64,000 bases of DNA. Origin: Pyrrhosoma nymphula (taxonomy: Eukaryota > Arthropoda > Insecta > Odonata > Coenagrionidae). This document shows positions 10,813-24,699 of the stretch, piece after piece (position 1 is the first letter of the stretch; each line of letters begins with the position of its first letter). Position numbers and translations under genes: made by a program. The stretch is taken from the NCBI GenBank assembly GCA_963573305.1, contig OY754329.1, positions 50,311,483 through 50,375,482 of the forward strand, read 5' to 3'. The notes beneath the pieces were generated by a model, which saw nothing but the letters and a program-made list of their open reading frames with translations, did no database searches and had not been told where the DNA came from.

Positions 10813-13800
10813 ATTATGTTATTCCACGACATCAAGCCTGAAGCATCTCTTTTTATATTGTTATTACTTTGGAAAACAAAGTTCATATGACTAAAACAGA
10901 TGCTTTTTAGTCTATAAGTACTCACTTTGTATACCCAAACCACCCACCCAAAAATATTATACTTAAGTGCATATAGTTGTTTTTATTTTAAAGTTGATGT
11001 AGTCAGGTCTTGGTGGAAAAGATGTGCAATCATTTTAATAAGTATAAACTTCGTCGTTTTCGCGATACTGTGGAAACGACAAATTTTATTTTTATCAATG
11101 TGAAATACATCATTTCAAATAAATATTTAAAGCGATACTTTACACGTGATGACTTAATTCCCATTTCTTAGTTGATTCACGAACTTTAATATAAGCTAAT
11201 CGCTGGCTGCAATAATTTGAGGAGAGCAAATCGTGGCGATTGTATGTAATTTGAATGATTTCTTGGGCAGGAACTTGCAGTATATGGGCTGTATTTAAGT
11301 TGCTGTAGTAAGAGTGACAATTGCCAGGTGTATCGTACCTTTGTAAACCAACATTAAAAATGCCTTTTTACGCACATTGATAAGAAAAGTATTGCGCATT
11401 AAATTCAATCATTTAAAGGACTTAAGTTCTTAATGCTATCTCTTCACCTTTTAAATGCGATTAAAATGATATACCCATGTCATTGTATCCCCCGTTGTGG
11501 CTGACAGTTTAATCTGGGTCGGTTTTAGATGGTCGGGTATTCGTATATTTTTAGCGAAAGGTACACAACACTCTCGGTAAACTAGAGAAACGAGAGAATA
11601 CGTATGTCACGTGTATTTTACACTTGTAGAATGAACTATTTCCTGTCACTATTCAATGCGACATAGCACTTAGAAAAATATCTCGTGCGTTTTCTGTTAT
11701 ATTGTTTTCAAGATGTTTATTATAATATTTCAAGACGTTTATGTGTATTGTTAAATTCATCTTTCATCAAGGCGGTTTGCCTAAAAAAGCCATTTCATTT
11801 ATAAATCGGTTTTATAATTTAATAAATACTGTTTTCAGCCAAGCAAACAAAACTTCTCCTATGGTATTCACATTCTTTTTGTAATGCCTATTTAGGAATA
11901 AATAATTGAGCAGAGCGTTGATGTCACTCTTGCGAGGATAATTTCAACAAACGTCTAATAATTAGGATTTTGATTACTCTTCTCATCCTTCCTACAATGT
12001 AAAATAAACCATCTGGAGAACTGAAAAACCAGGATAATATATGACGGGTGTACTTAGACGTTGTATTTCTTGTATAGTGTATGTAATAGGTAGATAGCTT
12101 TGGAAGATAGGTTTGGATAGGAAGGCTGATTTGTCCTCTCTACTTCCTCACGATGAAACAGATGCCCAGGAACAGTTTCATGCTAATGCTACAGGGATGG
12201 AGGAAAATTGTAATTTAAGTCTCAGGATGCCAGTGAATTTTAGGGTTTGGAGTTGGGCACGTCTACATTTTATCACTAGTGAGGCACAATGGAAGAGTAT
12301 GGCTGAGGAAATCCTGATTCCGTCCCGTTACAGTGAATCAGCTGAAGAAAATATAATTGAGCAAATATACACCAAGAAATGATTCCTTATGCTTATGGAA
12401 ATCAACGATATATTTTAACACATCAACGGAATAAATTTATATTTTCTATATGAGAAGGAAGGTAGTTAGCAAAGACGTTTTAGTCCTTGCACTATCAGAG
12501 GCTTATAAGTATTTTGAAAATAGCGAAATGTATAGGTATTTGTCTCCAATTTCATCATATATTTTTTGTACTTAGATTTAGTGAGGGCTCAATCAACTCG
12601 CGACAAATACTGATTTAGACTACAAGTATTGATGATGAAGTTTTACTTGAAATTAAAAAGAATCAGACGATGTTGGAGGGCGTAAAATGGAATGCTGAAT
12701 AAGTTACTGGGCCCAAGAGCAAATGATACAATGGCCTGAGGAATTAGAAATACTGTAAATACGAAAGACGCTGAAGAAGGTTTAAAAAAAAGATATTTTC
12801 CATAAACAGCAAGAAGAAAATAAAGGTAAGATGGTATGTAATTAGGGCAGGTGGAACAGCTCACGCTTCGGGGAAGGATTCTGGATGATAATTAATGAAG
12901 CTGCAAGGACGAAAGATGCAGAATTGTAGTCACAAAACTCACGACTAATCATGAAAATATTGGGATGGATGAGAGAATGTTCGCTTAGTGATACAAAGGA
13001 AGAGGTTATCAGATTTTACATGGTGCGAGGAGTGTAGCATAATGTGATAAGTAAATTGTTATGACATAGAACGTAACTCGTCAGTTTGACACTGCACAAT
13101 TTTGGACGACCAAACTGCATCATCAGGCCCTTGTTTTTTTCTTACTCATGTAAATACTGAAAGACTCTCTGAAGACATAAATAGTTATTAGCCAAGCAAC
13201 AAGCTTTGGGCTTCTCGTGTGCATTGACCCTTTCAGTAGAGGCGAGGGATGCTCCTCAAGCAAATCGTTCAGCCGGGCGGGGACTGGCAAAGGCGATTGG
13301 CGATGGAATCGCGCCCTGGGGCCTGGAGATGAGGGAGCGAGGAAGGGGGCGCGCGGAAGTGTGAGCGGGATGATTGAGAGGGTGGCAGTCGCCGGGAGAC
13401 AAGGAGTGGGTGTGCGGATGAGGTGGTTCAGTTGGTGGGGGAGGAGAGAGTTCGCGAGGCGCGAGATGATATGGGTGGAGCATCGAGGGTGGGTGTGAGT
13501 GATGGGGCGCTGTGGATGGCTGTGGAAATGATGGCAATGATGATGATGACGATTGAACAGATGAGGAAGAAGATGAGAATGCTTTGGAATTCTCCTTCAT
13601 GGTAACACGTCCGGCCAAGGAAACGCAGAGGTGTTGATGCGGACGGCTCGGCTGCCAATACCTACTTGAATTGAAATTGCTTTGACGGTATTGGTGTTTT
13701 GGTTACAGTCTGTTGAGTGCGGGACTCTCAGTTTATTTCTAATCGAATAATCCGTAAGGTTGTACATCGTGAAATTTTAAGTAGAATCATTAGGAATACG

Positions 13801-16800
13801 TATTTTATATATCAAGGAGGAAGGCGTTATCTAACGACGGGGATGCGGGTACAATTTGACGCCAACCTACTGATTGTTGTTAGAATAGCTATTTGGTGGA
13901 GAATCCGTGATGCATTAATCTTCTTTGATAAGTATTGTAAATTGACGCAATGCGCCAGGAAGTAAACCCTACGCATCGTTGCTTTAACCGCACACAGGAA
14001 GTGTTATGATTATTTGCCAAATTTGTTTTGGAGTAAAATCCATTGCATAAGTACTGGGTGATCACAAAGTTTACTCTGCTTCCTCATTTTTGTCGAGGGG
14101 GCTGCACTTCCCAATATATTACACATATTTTTCATATCTCTAAATGAGAATTGTTTTCATTTTCACTTAAATTATTTCTAGGTAAGCGTATTGAGATATA
14201 AAAAATCAAAGTGAAACAATTTATAACTTCCCTCAGTAATTTTCTGATAAATATTTCACGTAGAAGCGCCTTTGGATCAACTTTAAGGTTCACGCTTTAC
14301 GTTTGTCAACCATGCTAGTCTTGATCAAGAAGGTAAGGTCCTTAAGCAGCAAGGGTAAAGCGTCATACAAACTGCTGTATATTTTTGTGTTTCGCCGTTT
14401 ATATTACTTTATCGGGGTACCACAATTTCCTTTTCATTGTGTTAATTCCTCCTAGATATCGTAAGATAAAGTAAAAAACTGCATTCATAACAATTAGTGG
14501 GTCCCAATCTCGCCTTCATGGATGGAGGCATGCCACTAAATTATCGAAGAATCGTATGAAAGCCCGAATGGTAACCCATTTCACTGCAGTTTGTTCATAA
14601 CCAGGTGTCGCAATAAGTTTAAAGTATTTAATTGCAAATGTTGTATAGCATCGTTAGAAATTGTGGGCTTGGAACTTGCTCAGTCTCAGAAAAATCTCTT
14701 AGCTGGAAAATATTTTGTTACATTTTTCTGTAATGCCTGGGAATTTCAAGATAGAACAAAAGCTTTTGCACAAGTAATGAGAAATGGGACACAATTTTCT
14801 GAAGAGATTGTTACTGGTAAGAATAGGGGAATATTTGTGGATGAAAAATATGAGAAACCTGACTAGGAATTCGTAGAGAATTCCATTCCAATTATAAAAA
14901 TATGATGAAGAATGAAGCAGGAAGTCCTTGTCGACATTTATATTATTTTTCCGCCAAAAGAACTGGCTTCAAGTTCGTAAGACAATCCAAGAGGTAATAG
15001 ACGCCAGTGTCTCTGTCTATAGATACAATGGAGAGGCAATTACGGTCATATAAACGAGGAAATACTGTCCGCGAAAAATCGATAATCGGAGAGGTGATTG
15101 AAAATGTGAAGAAATTGGCGGACGACAGGGAGAAAAATTGTGCACCGCCCGGAGAGTGGATTAGTCGGTCAAGGAACCCCTATCATCCTCCACCAATGGC
15201 GTCGGATGGAACCCAATATGGGCACTCCTAACTCAATTCTCTCTCTCCCTCCGCACGGAGGGCGCCCTGGAGCGGCCGTATCGTAGTGCAGGTTCCGTTC
15301 CGACACCCTAATCTCTCACTCCTCTGCGTACACTTCCTTCTTGTGTCCTTATCTCCCGAAGTATCACTCACGAATTCGGAAGTAGCCCAAGGATGGCTCT
15401 TTGCAGAAGGGACGCGCGTTGAGGGGGCATCTGGGTTCGGGCGGGCGCGAGGAAGTGTTTTCTTCCGCATTACATATTCCAATCCCTCCTTCTCCTTCAC
15501 TTTCACCATCCAGTTTTCCCGTCCCATCTCTCTCTCTCTCGCGGTACGCACTCGTGCGAGTCCGCCGTAATGTGATGGAAATGCCGTTTCCACATTTACT
15601 TGCTCCACTCTCTCCCTTTTTCGGCCCTCTGTGTTAGTTGGATGGATGGTAGAGGGAACGTAAAGATGAGACGAACATGAAGACTGCGAACCAGGTGAAG
15701 CCAGGTGATTTTTAAACCCAGTAGTTGTGGTGTCAATTCTTTCCAATAAGAGGTCACTGTAGGTATGCGATTCCTAAGGAAATGAAATGCGTGAATGAAA
15801 TTAAATATTTTTACCAATGCATTGTGACCAACATTTGCGACCCGGGTCGATTCAATTGCAAAGGAAACCCCAGGAAAAATTAATGAGAAGAAGCTCTAAT
15901 AGAGAAGTCGACTGCAAGTCCTGATGAAATCATTTCTAAAATCAAAGGCAGGATATCAGAGATCCAATGTTACCTATGCCAACAGGGGGAAGGCTAACTC
16001 GTAGATTAAGACGGTCTCCTCCTGCGAGATGGATGTAATTCCTTGGTCCCTCTCTCCCAATACTCATGCCCTCTGATGCCTTAGGTTACACGCAAAACTT
16101 AGTTATCGGGAAATTCAGACCACACGGGTCTCAGAATTACTCGGAGATTATGATTTTACGCCGATATTACGTCTATAGTACAGACATAGGCTACAAAATT
16201 AGAAAGTATCCTGTCAAACAGTATGGGCGTGTGAATGTCTGGTGCCCATTTACCATTGATGAGACACTAGCCGAACAAAATATCTAATATTTCGTCTCAT
16301 TCCTCTTTGCATTCATTATTTCTACTCTCTACATTCTTCAGTAATTGAGTCATAAGAGCAGCAGCCACACTTCCTTGTAGTGGCTCGGAGGGTAGTCTGT
16401 AGATGTAGATGGCTCTCGCTTCGGCAAGGCTTAGAAGATCCTTAGGATCCACATCACATATGGAACTTTTTTCTTCCTCGTCGGGAGTCCCTTGATGTCT
16501 CCTCCCTCGATCGCCCTTTGTTGAAAAGGGTCTATTTATTCATCAAATTATTCACCCTCGCTCACGTTGTGTTGGTTCTAGATATTTTTCGCGTCAAGTC
16601 TCTACAAAACTTCGGCGAGTCAACGCATGGTGTGAAATTGACATCAACTTTATTCTTACTATTCCATACAAAATGTGATGCAATGTAAACAAGCTCTAGA
16701 GAACACGGAGGAACGAAAGAATTATATCGAAGACTTTATGTGTCTCTTGCAAAATTCACTTTCTGTTCTACATTTAAATACTACGCTGCAAGCTGCCACT

Positions 16801-16825
16801 AGGGCTTGTGGAAAAAAGTGTTTGC
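10813..16825. other. No gene recognised; low-complexity islands at 13.2-13.6 and 15.2-15.6 kb
   Basis: AT-rich anonymous DNA. At 13230-13500 the plus strand is G-rich, with a small ATG/ATGATG microsatellite near 13530-13550, and 15240-15640 is CT-rich; both create spurious long frames. At 13081-13128 there is a possible single arm of the palindrome type, ending GCATCATCAGGC. Small frames at 12113-12382 and 14591-14866 have ordinary amino-acid composition, but I recognise no family and see no splice sites that would make them exons. Confidence 0.45.
16378..16415 (+). repeat. Short dispersed repeat fragment ending in GTAGATGTAGAT
   Basis: GTGGCTCGGAGGGTAG followed by TCTGTAGATGTAGAT resembles, on the opposite strand, 58065-58100, where GTGGCATGTGGAGTAC is followed by AATGTAGATGCAGA. 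The shared layout is GTGGC, GGAG and TGTAGATG. It looks like the 3' end of a dispersed element, but the class cannot be determined. Confidence 0.35.
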
Positions 16826-16975
16826 ACCCTAGCCATGAAAAACTTAGGGAATAGGGAAAAGGAGTTGGAAGAGAGAAACGGTGAAAGTGAATTTTATGTC
16901 AGCTGTCTCGCTCTATTTTTGTTGTGTAGTTCCTAACGGTGCCTAAGAAGAAGGAAATTTTTTACCTAGCTGTTC
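16826..16975 (+). repeat. Dispersed repeat X, copy 2
   Basis: The second copy of the repeat at 5909-6050, in the same orientation. It begins ACCCTAGCCATGAA and keeps AGGGAATAGGG, AAAGGAGTT, CTCGCTCT and GAAGGAAA at matching spacing. No coding capacity is seen. Confidence 0.5.
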
Positions 16976-19900
16976 GGCGGTGAATCCCTCATATTGTTTC
17001 GCTTCTTAAGGTTCTAAAGACATGGTGAGGAGTAAAATTGTCACTGTCCAAGTTTGGGCATTGTTTTGGAAAATCATTTTTACATATTGAGTCTCTGATC
17101 AAACTTTTTACACTTTTCCTAACCGATCATACCCCGGATACTCTGTTTAGATTTTTAAACGTGATTTTTTTAATACCTATGCCATGTGATGCAGACAAAA
17201 GACGAGTTCTGCGCTGAGAGTGGAAGTAGGTATTGGGTGAAATCTTAGATCATGATGATGACGAGAGTGATGACGGGAGTAGGGTTTGGGGGAGGGAATG
17301 AAGCGAATAAGGGATGTTTGGAACAGATCCAGGTTCAGGGAGTGCACCGTGGAAGGAGGAGGTTACAAAGGAATTAAGTCGGGGCAGAGATGGAGAAGGG
17401 GAATTAGCTTAGTCTTGGAGAGGGAAGAGAATGTCGAAAAGAGGAATGACTCGACAGAGGTGGAGGATGAGTCCGCTAAATCTACACACTACCCTGGGAG
17501 CCGCCGCAGGGGCGCATGGCGTGTATCACCCTCGTATTTCTGTTAGATTTTTATCGTTATTTATTCATGTTTAGAACATAGTTGAATTATGAACATAAGT
17601 GGTCTTTTTTTGCTTTCAGGTTTTATTGGTTTAAATAATCAAGGGTGCGCTGTAGCCCTGTAAAATATTTACACATATATCACATAAACGCCTAATACTC
17701 GCCGAGCCTTGAAATGTTTGCCGTATATAAGTCTTCGCCTCTAAAATATTCTGCATTAACATTATAAGTTGTGATATTTTCTTGATAACAGTTGAAATAT
17801 TTTGGCTATTACTGCATAATATAGACGATTGCTAGCTGAGGTTGAGTTTTCTAGTCGTAAAGTCTAATGGCTACAAGTTGAAATTTATTCCTTGCTTACT
17901 CAAAATATTATTTTGAAAGCATTTATTGCTCAAGTAAGGGTATGAATTATAAACCGGCAATTACTATCATTCTCCCTTTCTATAAATTATGGATGTGTGT
18001 AAAGGAATCGAAAATACTTTGGTAGTAAAACATAGGTTACTATGTAATTTTTTAATTAGATTGCTTGATAAGCCATTTTCAGCAGCAATAATTACTCGAA
18101 GTCATCTACTCGAATTTATTGTTATGCTTATAAAGAAATAACCAACAATGTTGGCAAATAAATACCTAATTATTTATTTTTGACGTATCTGTTCGAATTA
18201 TGGATTTCAAAATATATACAAGTTTTGGCATCCGGCGGCCCTGAAGCGCAATCTTATCATTTTCTCCGTAATGAACAGTTATCATTATTATTTTGATTAC
18301 TTGAGATTCCCAGATCCCAAAAGAAACACGGAGAAAGTTTTTTTGAGGAAATGTATACGTTCCTCCAAAGTTATATCCTCCGGAAGTTATAACGAGCGAA
18401 GACAAGGCACGGAGGGATCGACCGGGCCAGATGAGCGAAGCTGATCGAGGCAAGAAGACAAACAAAGGAGACGAGGAAGCGTGTTTTTTCGCGGAATGGG
18501 GGAGGGTGGGTGATGGGGGGGGAACGGAAAAGGAAAACAACCCTCCCTCCTAATAAGTCTTGGAAGAAAATAAGAGAAAAAAGGAGTGAGAACGAGATAT
18601 TTCGGAAAGATTATAAGATTCATGGGCTTTGGGAGTGGTGGTATGGAAAAATTGGCTACATTTTTTTCGCTCTCTTTCTTTTTCGAAGGAATAAGAAGGG
18701 GGAAAATTAAAGGAGATGTCTTTCTATCTCTCCGTCTCGTCTTGTTCGTGTCAAAGGAGGGAAGTAAATGGACGGGATGAGAACGAAAATGGAGATTGGG
18801 ATAAAGGAAAAGGAGACGACGGTTGGAGGGAGTAAGGGAGTAAATGCATCAGGAGATGAAAGTGAGATCCAAGGTGACTGCGCAAATCTAGTTACTCAGG
18901 GGATAGAGAGAGAGGACGGGGGGGTGAGAGGGCAAGGGTGCAGGAAAGGGGCGGAATTAGAAATGAAGGCGAGTTATTAAGGGCGGGGAAAGCGAAGAAG
19001 GCAGCTGGTAATGGAAGAAGGATAAAGCCCACCAACCCTATTCCATGATAGTGGTATCTAGATGTATGTTCAGACCTTTCACATAGTTATATATAAGAGG
19101 TAAATGACATTGGTCGAACGTTTTGTAGTGTGGATGGACGTGCTATGGACTCCTTGGCAATACTCAATAATTTTGTTCTAAAGATTCTAATCTAAAAGAA
19201 TCTACCTAGATTCGGTGAACTACCTAATCTGATTACAATATGAGTATAGTACCCTACTTTTTTCACTCTTTTACTGGATGTAACCATCCAACTTATATTT
19301 GCCAGCCTCACACGGTCGAACTTCAGTCGTAAGATAACCTAATTAATGGACGGAAAGTTAATTTTTTTTCAAAAACACTAACCGTAACTAACATTTATAT
19401 TTAAAGCATACTTTATCTTTCAATTTGTAGTTGAAACAATGAATTGCAATTTTGGTGAATGAATGGAAGCCAGCGAAAATACGCTGTTAGCTCAACTGAA
19501 GAGAAGAGTCATACAGTTCAGCATGTTATTGCTATGGACTTCATTTTTCTCAAATCACACCACCATCAGTCTTATCAAAACGATCCAAATCTGATAAGTT
19601 GACTCATTCAACAGATAAGATAATTAAAATTTCGTACAATGAGTAGAAGTTAACATAAAAAATAATCAATTAAGAACAAGTAAGAAAAGGAATGAATTGC
19701 TCGCCGCTGAATTAAGGATTTTAAGTAGCTCAAGTTATGGCCATCTATTCCATATTATGGCTCAACTTATTGATATTTTTGGAAAATATTTATTTCAAAT
19801 TTTCAGCGACAAACGTAGAATGTCAAATTAATGCCTCTATCATTTACTGAATATTTTCTCTCTCCAGTACCAGTCTGAGGAATTGAGCGGAGACGAGTGC

Positions 19901-21980
19901 CTCCGAGTTCCGCGTAAAATTTTCACGATAGATCGTGGTAAAGCAAAAGAAAATCAAGGAATTTACGGACGTCATATCTCGGGTATGTTTAAGTTGAAGG
20001 ATGGGTATCCGTGCGAGAAACGGGAGAGATGCAGTTCGTTCTTCGAGCGTGGAGACCAGAACTCATTTGGATTTCCCAGTGTAGCGGGATACGGAGGCGT
20101 GGGGAAAGGTTTCGGTGGTGCTATGCGCTCTGCACCTACGTCGGCAGGGCCATTGTGCCTGGCAGGAGAGAGAGGGGGGGAGAGAGAGAGAAGGCACGGG
20201 TTTGCTGGCACCGACGCGCGGCGGAGGAGCTGATGTAAAATGCAGGGAGATTCACCGTCGGGATTGGTAGTGATTGGGGCGATGGGGTGTCTGGGAGAAC
20301 ACGGAAGCAGGGGTAATGTTGGCGTGGAATAGGCGCAGATCACGGAAAGGCAGCTACAAAGGCTGAGTCTGCTGAGAACTCGTAAATAATTGCGACCTGC
20401 GGAGTCACCCCAAATAGTTTACCCAAATTTGTCAATTTTCTGGAGTCAATTAGATTAAGATTTCAATTACGGTGGTTCCAGATTGAAATCAAAGCGCATT
20501 TTCGATTTCGGTATAATTTCTCTGGTTTTTTAATCACTTTTGCTAATTTTTATGCGATTTTTTTATTCTCTTTCCTGAAATGATGAATATTATTCATATA
20601 TTAATCATTACCCTGGGCACCGGTATTTATATTATGTTCAAATAAAATAGTTTTTCGACAGCTAAATTAAATGTGATCTCAAGCCTTGTATTACTGATAT
20701 AAAAACACCCAGATGCCGTCTTTTATTTATTGCATATTTAATTAAGGCGAAATGATATTCCATCTTTATTTCTCCTCTCAGAATCACAATTTATTTAGAG
20801 TTTCGTATGCACAGCGCTGTGCAGTATTGATGGATAGATATCTGTTTATTTACAGCGTTTCCATTCACGACGTATGTATAACTTATTTTTATTTTCAAGT
20901 TATTTCAGCGTCTTCAATGCCACTCACATCCCATTAAAAATATTCTCCCCCCGCCGTTGAGCTTACTATTGAGATTCTTTTTACAAATACTTATGCAGGT
21001 ATATGAAAAGGAAAGAGTCAGGAAATTTCACCCATTTTATGACCAGATATGATTAGGTATAGGTATTTACCTTTAATACATGGAAGAGTTCCCAACTAGG
21101 AAGATACTTATGACTGCATTTAAATACCAAATAAGCTTATAAATTAAACGCCCGCGTCAATGCTGTATTTGGAAGCTGCTTTAATTCAAGGGCTTTGATG
21201 GCGATACCGTTTTAGTATCGATACCAATTTCCAAGAATTTATTTTTCATTTTCCATCGGAGTCGCCGGTAAATAATTTCCAGTGCGCAGGCATCGTGCTG
21301 GAAGCAAGACGGGGTATTCAATAGGTCGAGCCTCCGTTGCGGGGCGCGATTTTACGATGGGCTACAAAAATGGTGCAAGGCCAAAATTGGAAGGAGAGAG
21401 AATGAGTTCGATTTAACAGGATATGTTTGTCGAAGGGTGGAGCAAATTGAATTTCTCAGTGGAATCTGCGAGTCTAAATGAATATCGTGTCCTTCCTATG
21501 GCTTCCCGGAATTCTTTTATTAGCGCTGTTTATATTGTTGAAATCAGAGTAAGTGAATTTTCCTTATCGATTACTCTAGGTTTTACGCCGTAAGAATCGA
21601 AATAACATTTTTGTGATATTCGTTTATTTTGTGAAACAAACCAAATCTCTGGAATCACTTACAAATCAAATTAGCTATCATATTAGTTACAAAAGCCTGA
21701 TATTTGAATTGCCAACGTCTCATGAACATTTCACTACGCATTGATTGAATCGATGTAGATTTTTCATTTGATTTTTTTTTGAATTTTTTACATCAAAACT
21801 AATTCTCTACGGGCGCAATTTAATTTTCTCCAATTTTCTTATCTGTGCCAATAGTATTTCCATTGTCGTCAACATTGGTTCTGGAACTTTTTAAGTATGG
21901 GATCTGTATAATAATGTTTTATCATTAGGATTATGAATCTGCGGTATCGCTAATTGTTAGAAGTATATAAGGGTGTTAAG
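16976..21980. other. No gene recognised; purine-rich island at 18.4-19.0 kb
   Basis: The plus strand is G/A-rich from about 18420 to 19010, with several GGGGGG strings. A second GA-rich stretch (GAGAGAGAGG-type) lies near 20165-20200. Frames in both areas are compositional. The remaining sequence is AT-rich and unremarkable. Confidence 0.5.
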
Positions 21981-22043
21981 AAAATACTAGTGAATAGTCT
22001 GAAAACACTAGTGAATAGTCTGAAAACACTAGTGAATAGTCTG
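21981..22043 (+). repeat. Tandem repeat, 3 x 21 bp
   Basis: Three head-to-tail copies (21981-22001, 22002-22022, 22023-22043) of AAAACACTAGTGAATAGTCTG. The first copy differs by one base (T for C); the second and third are identical. The high identity implies a recent or conversion-maintained array. It abuts the RT remnant at 22080. The core AATAGTCTGA also appears in the left subterminal array of the 36366-39997 element. Confidence 0.9.
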
Positions 22044-22079
22044 ATAGTAGCATCGAATGTTGCGGAAAACTGAAGTATG

Positions 22080-22493
22080 AGGGTAAAGGGTGGGAATAGA
22101 TGGAAGAGAATAGATGAGAATAGAAGGGCAGACGTTTGAGTTGTGGGTGTGGCGGATGGTCCAATAGGATAAAATAGAAAGGAACGGAGGACATGGTTGA
22201 TGAAGAGAGAAATCCGCTGAGTGGAATGAGGAGTAGACAAGAGTAAGAGGATGGAGCAGGTGATGAGCGACGAGAGGATGCGGAACGTTGTGATATAGTG
22301 GGAGATGTCGTGTAAACGGGGAATGGCAATAGATAGAATTGGCTTTATGGATGGTAGGAAGAGGAGTAGGACGTACGCTAAGCTGACAGTAAGAAGGAGA
22401 AGGGAATATGAAAAATTGGTTGCCCTCTTCGTAAGAAGTAGGGAAGCTAATGGCTGCACTTCTTCATCTACCCTAACCAGCTTTTATCAGTAG
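22080..22493 (+). pseudogene. Non-LTR retrotransposon RT, C-terminal remnant (broken)
   Basis: From 22132 the plus strand reads TFELWVWRMVQ and then a stop. This matches the AFEMWVWRRM block that follows the reverse-transcriptase domain in many APE-type non-LTR elements and is clearly kept in the copy at 52.9-53.2 kb. After a stretch with stops and frame changes, the frame from 22305 gives RIGFMDGRKRSRTYAKL. This corresponds to the basic Gly/Arg-rich linker and RTYNELK-like tail seen again at about 53735-53805. The palm domain is absent, so it is a 5'-truncated dead copy. It is oriented tail to tail with the minus-strand remnant just downstream. Confidence 0.6.
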
Positions 22494-22639
22494 ACTACCC
22501 CCAGCATAAATAATGACCGGCTGTAATATGTAAATAAATATGCCTGGCTGTAAATATCGACGCGGTTAGGTAGTTAAATGTAACCCAATTAAAGTGAATC
22601 ATCATTAGTCACCAATCCGTTTATTGTTTTGCTGCAGTT

Positions 22640-23125
22640 ATCCGTTCCTCGCAGCTCCTTTACTCTTTCATAATTCTTCATTTTAACGTCCCTTTTATTT
22701 ATGTCTTCCTGGATAACTCTTCCTATTTATTTCTTCTCCCTGTAATGTTTTCAAGAGGCTGTTATCTTGCTTGAAGTGTACAAAAAGTTTGCTCCTACTT
22801 CGCAGAGTTTTTATTTAACTTTGTTTCTCTCCAACCCTTCATAAAATTCTTAATGGGTGATTCTCTCTATCCTTTTTATCCTCATCATTCTTCGATAACT
22901 CCACATTTCTATTGTTTCCAGTCCTTTTTGTTGTTGCAGTTACCACCCAAGCTCCAATGCCATGTAAGAGAATGGTGCAAATTTATCTGAATGAAGTGCT
23001 TTTTTGCTTTCAACTTTGCGTTGCTTTCTGTTTGTAGACACTTCTGGTAGAACAACTTCTCTGTTCACTATATTTCTTGATTCTCCCATCATTACTAATT
23101 CAACCTCACAGATTTCCACAAATTA
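22640..23125 (-). pseudogene. Non-LTR retrotransposon RT, C-terminal remnant (broken)
   Basis: On the minus strand the segment from about 22924 down to 22855 reads LETIEMWSYRRMMRIKRIER followed by ITH and a stop. This is the (L)EAFEMWCWRRM...W.ER.T block downstream of the RT palm in APE-type non-LTR elements. Upstream (22930-22980) an LLHGIGAWVVT-like segment occupies the place of the usual WSVxLYGxETWT motif. Several stops and frameshifts rule out function. It lies back to back with the plus-strand remnant at 22080-22493, so at least two independent insertions happened here. Confidence 0.6.
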
Positions 23126-24699
23126 TTCCACATTTTGTAGTTTTTGTAAACAACAAATATACAGACTGGAACTGTCAATGTGTGTAACGTTTCTTGGGAT
23201 AAAACCTGGCTTTCGGTACTTGGATCTTATTTTTTGTAAAGCCACATTTGTAGCCTACTCATTTCTTGCACTGAGCCACATTTGCATCCTCATCGTGAAT
23301 TCATTGCCCTTTTCAGAATCATTCGAAGGGGACATTTTTCGACTTTCGAGAACTCCAGCGTCGCCCTCCTTAAAGGGCATTTCCGGGGACTTTGCTCATT
23401 AGGAGGTTTATTCTGGCCGTAACTCGGTTAGCGAGCGAGTTGGCGAATTTAAACGGATGCTCTTCGGGGAGCGAGCGAGTTAAGAGGACGTTGCACGCTC
23501 TCATGTCTCCGGTGCGTGGAAACACGACAGCGAAATCGCCCTGAAGAAGCAGCGCATTAGCCTGGTTCTTATTCGAAAGTCGCTATGCGATGAGTATGTT
23601 TGCTGCTGGGATGAATGCTAGCACATTATCTCTCATATTTAGTAGAATAATCTGTTTCCACGTCATTTTACGCGTTCGAATTCCTGTAATCATGAGTTAA
23701 TTGCCACATCGTCCGTCAGGGTCGGGTGGAAAACGGAATCGTATATACTTGCCGTTGGAAAAAACAAATGATTTTTAAAAAACATGCGTAATATATTTTA
23801 AATTAAAAGAGATATTAGAGATGTATATATAACGACGTATGATTTATTAAAACCTTATCTAACTTGTAGATTCGACTGTAGAAAAATGTCTCTATCACTG
23901 ATGGTGCTGTACATTGATCAATATCTTATATGACTGAAGACGATCACTGCACCTAAATACATTTTATTTGTCGAAATAGCCGACTATTGTCATGTGTCTG
24001 TGCCTGCATCCGAGAGAAGAGCAGATCTGTGGCAGAGAACACATGAATAATGATTTGCGCGTTGGTGTGAGATGAGCTCGATCACATTCACAGCATCGAG
24101 GGAAGAAGCGTCGTGGTAGCATTTTTCTCTAAATATTTACCATTATACATAAATGCTTTATTTTGTAAATATTTTATAGAAATGCTTTACCATTCGGGCA
24201 GCTGCCTGAATGTGAGATCGAAATGACAATGCGTGAAAAACCGCTTAGGGCTGCGTTTCCTTTCATTTGGCCGATTGGTGAACACCGACTGCTGCCAGAA
24301 CAATATCGTACTACAGTGATGGAAAGCATCGTAATTAATGGCATATCTAATAGATAGATAATGTGGTAATACGAACGATAACTTGGAAAATGGAACGAGT
24401 GGTGGTTATTTTAAAATTTCTGGAAAATTACTCTCATTTTATCGATATTCACTATGGTATGAAAAGCGTGTTATCGAATGAGGGGGCACTCATTTTTTCT
24501 TTTTAGCCCATGCAATTTCAAGTATGGAATAGTTCCTGAAAAAAGATTGCTTAAAAGTGGGATTCTCTTGGCATTGATGAATAGGGGACTTTATTCTGCA
24601 AGTATCGAATATATAAGCAAAATTACATTTCGTTGTATTGCGGTCCTAAGAGACTATTGGAAAAACGCATATCCATTCCGTGAAGACTTTATCTATACT
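23126..24699. other. No gene recognised
   Basis: A short stretch (23400-23560) has GAGCGAGCGAGTT repeated at two places about 50 bases apart; the rest is AT-rich without features I can name. Confidence 0.5.

Noticed and set aside
12650..12960. Possible RT remnant on the plus strand
   Set aside because: Only vague similarity in composition; no motif order could be established in any frame.
15228..15746. 172-codon minus-strand frame of fairly mixed composition
   Set aside because: It overlaps a CT-rich patch, has open shadows in other frames, and I recognise no domain or exon boundaries.
21950..22459. 169-codon minus-strand frame with hydrophobic, membrane-like segments
   Set aside because: It is the antisense of a retrotransposon remnant and of the 21-bp tandem repeat; the repeated RLFTSVF is just the tandem read backwards.
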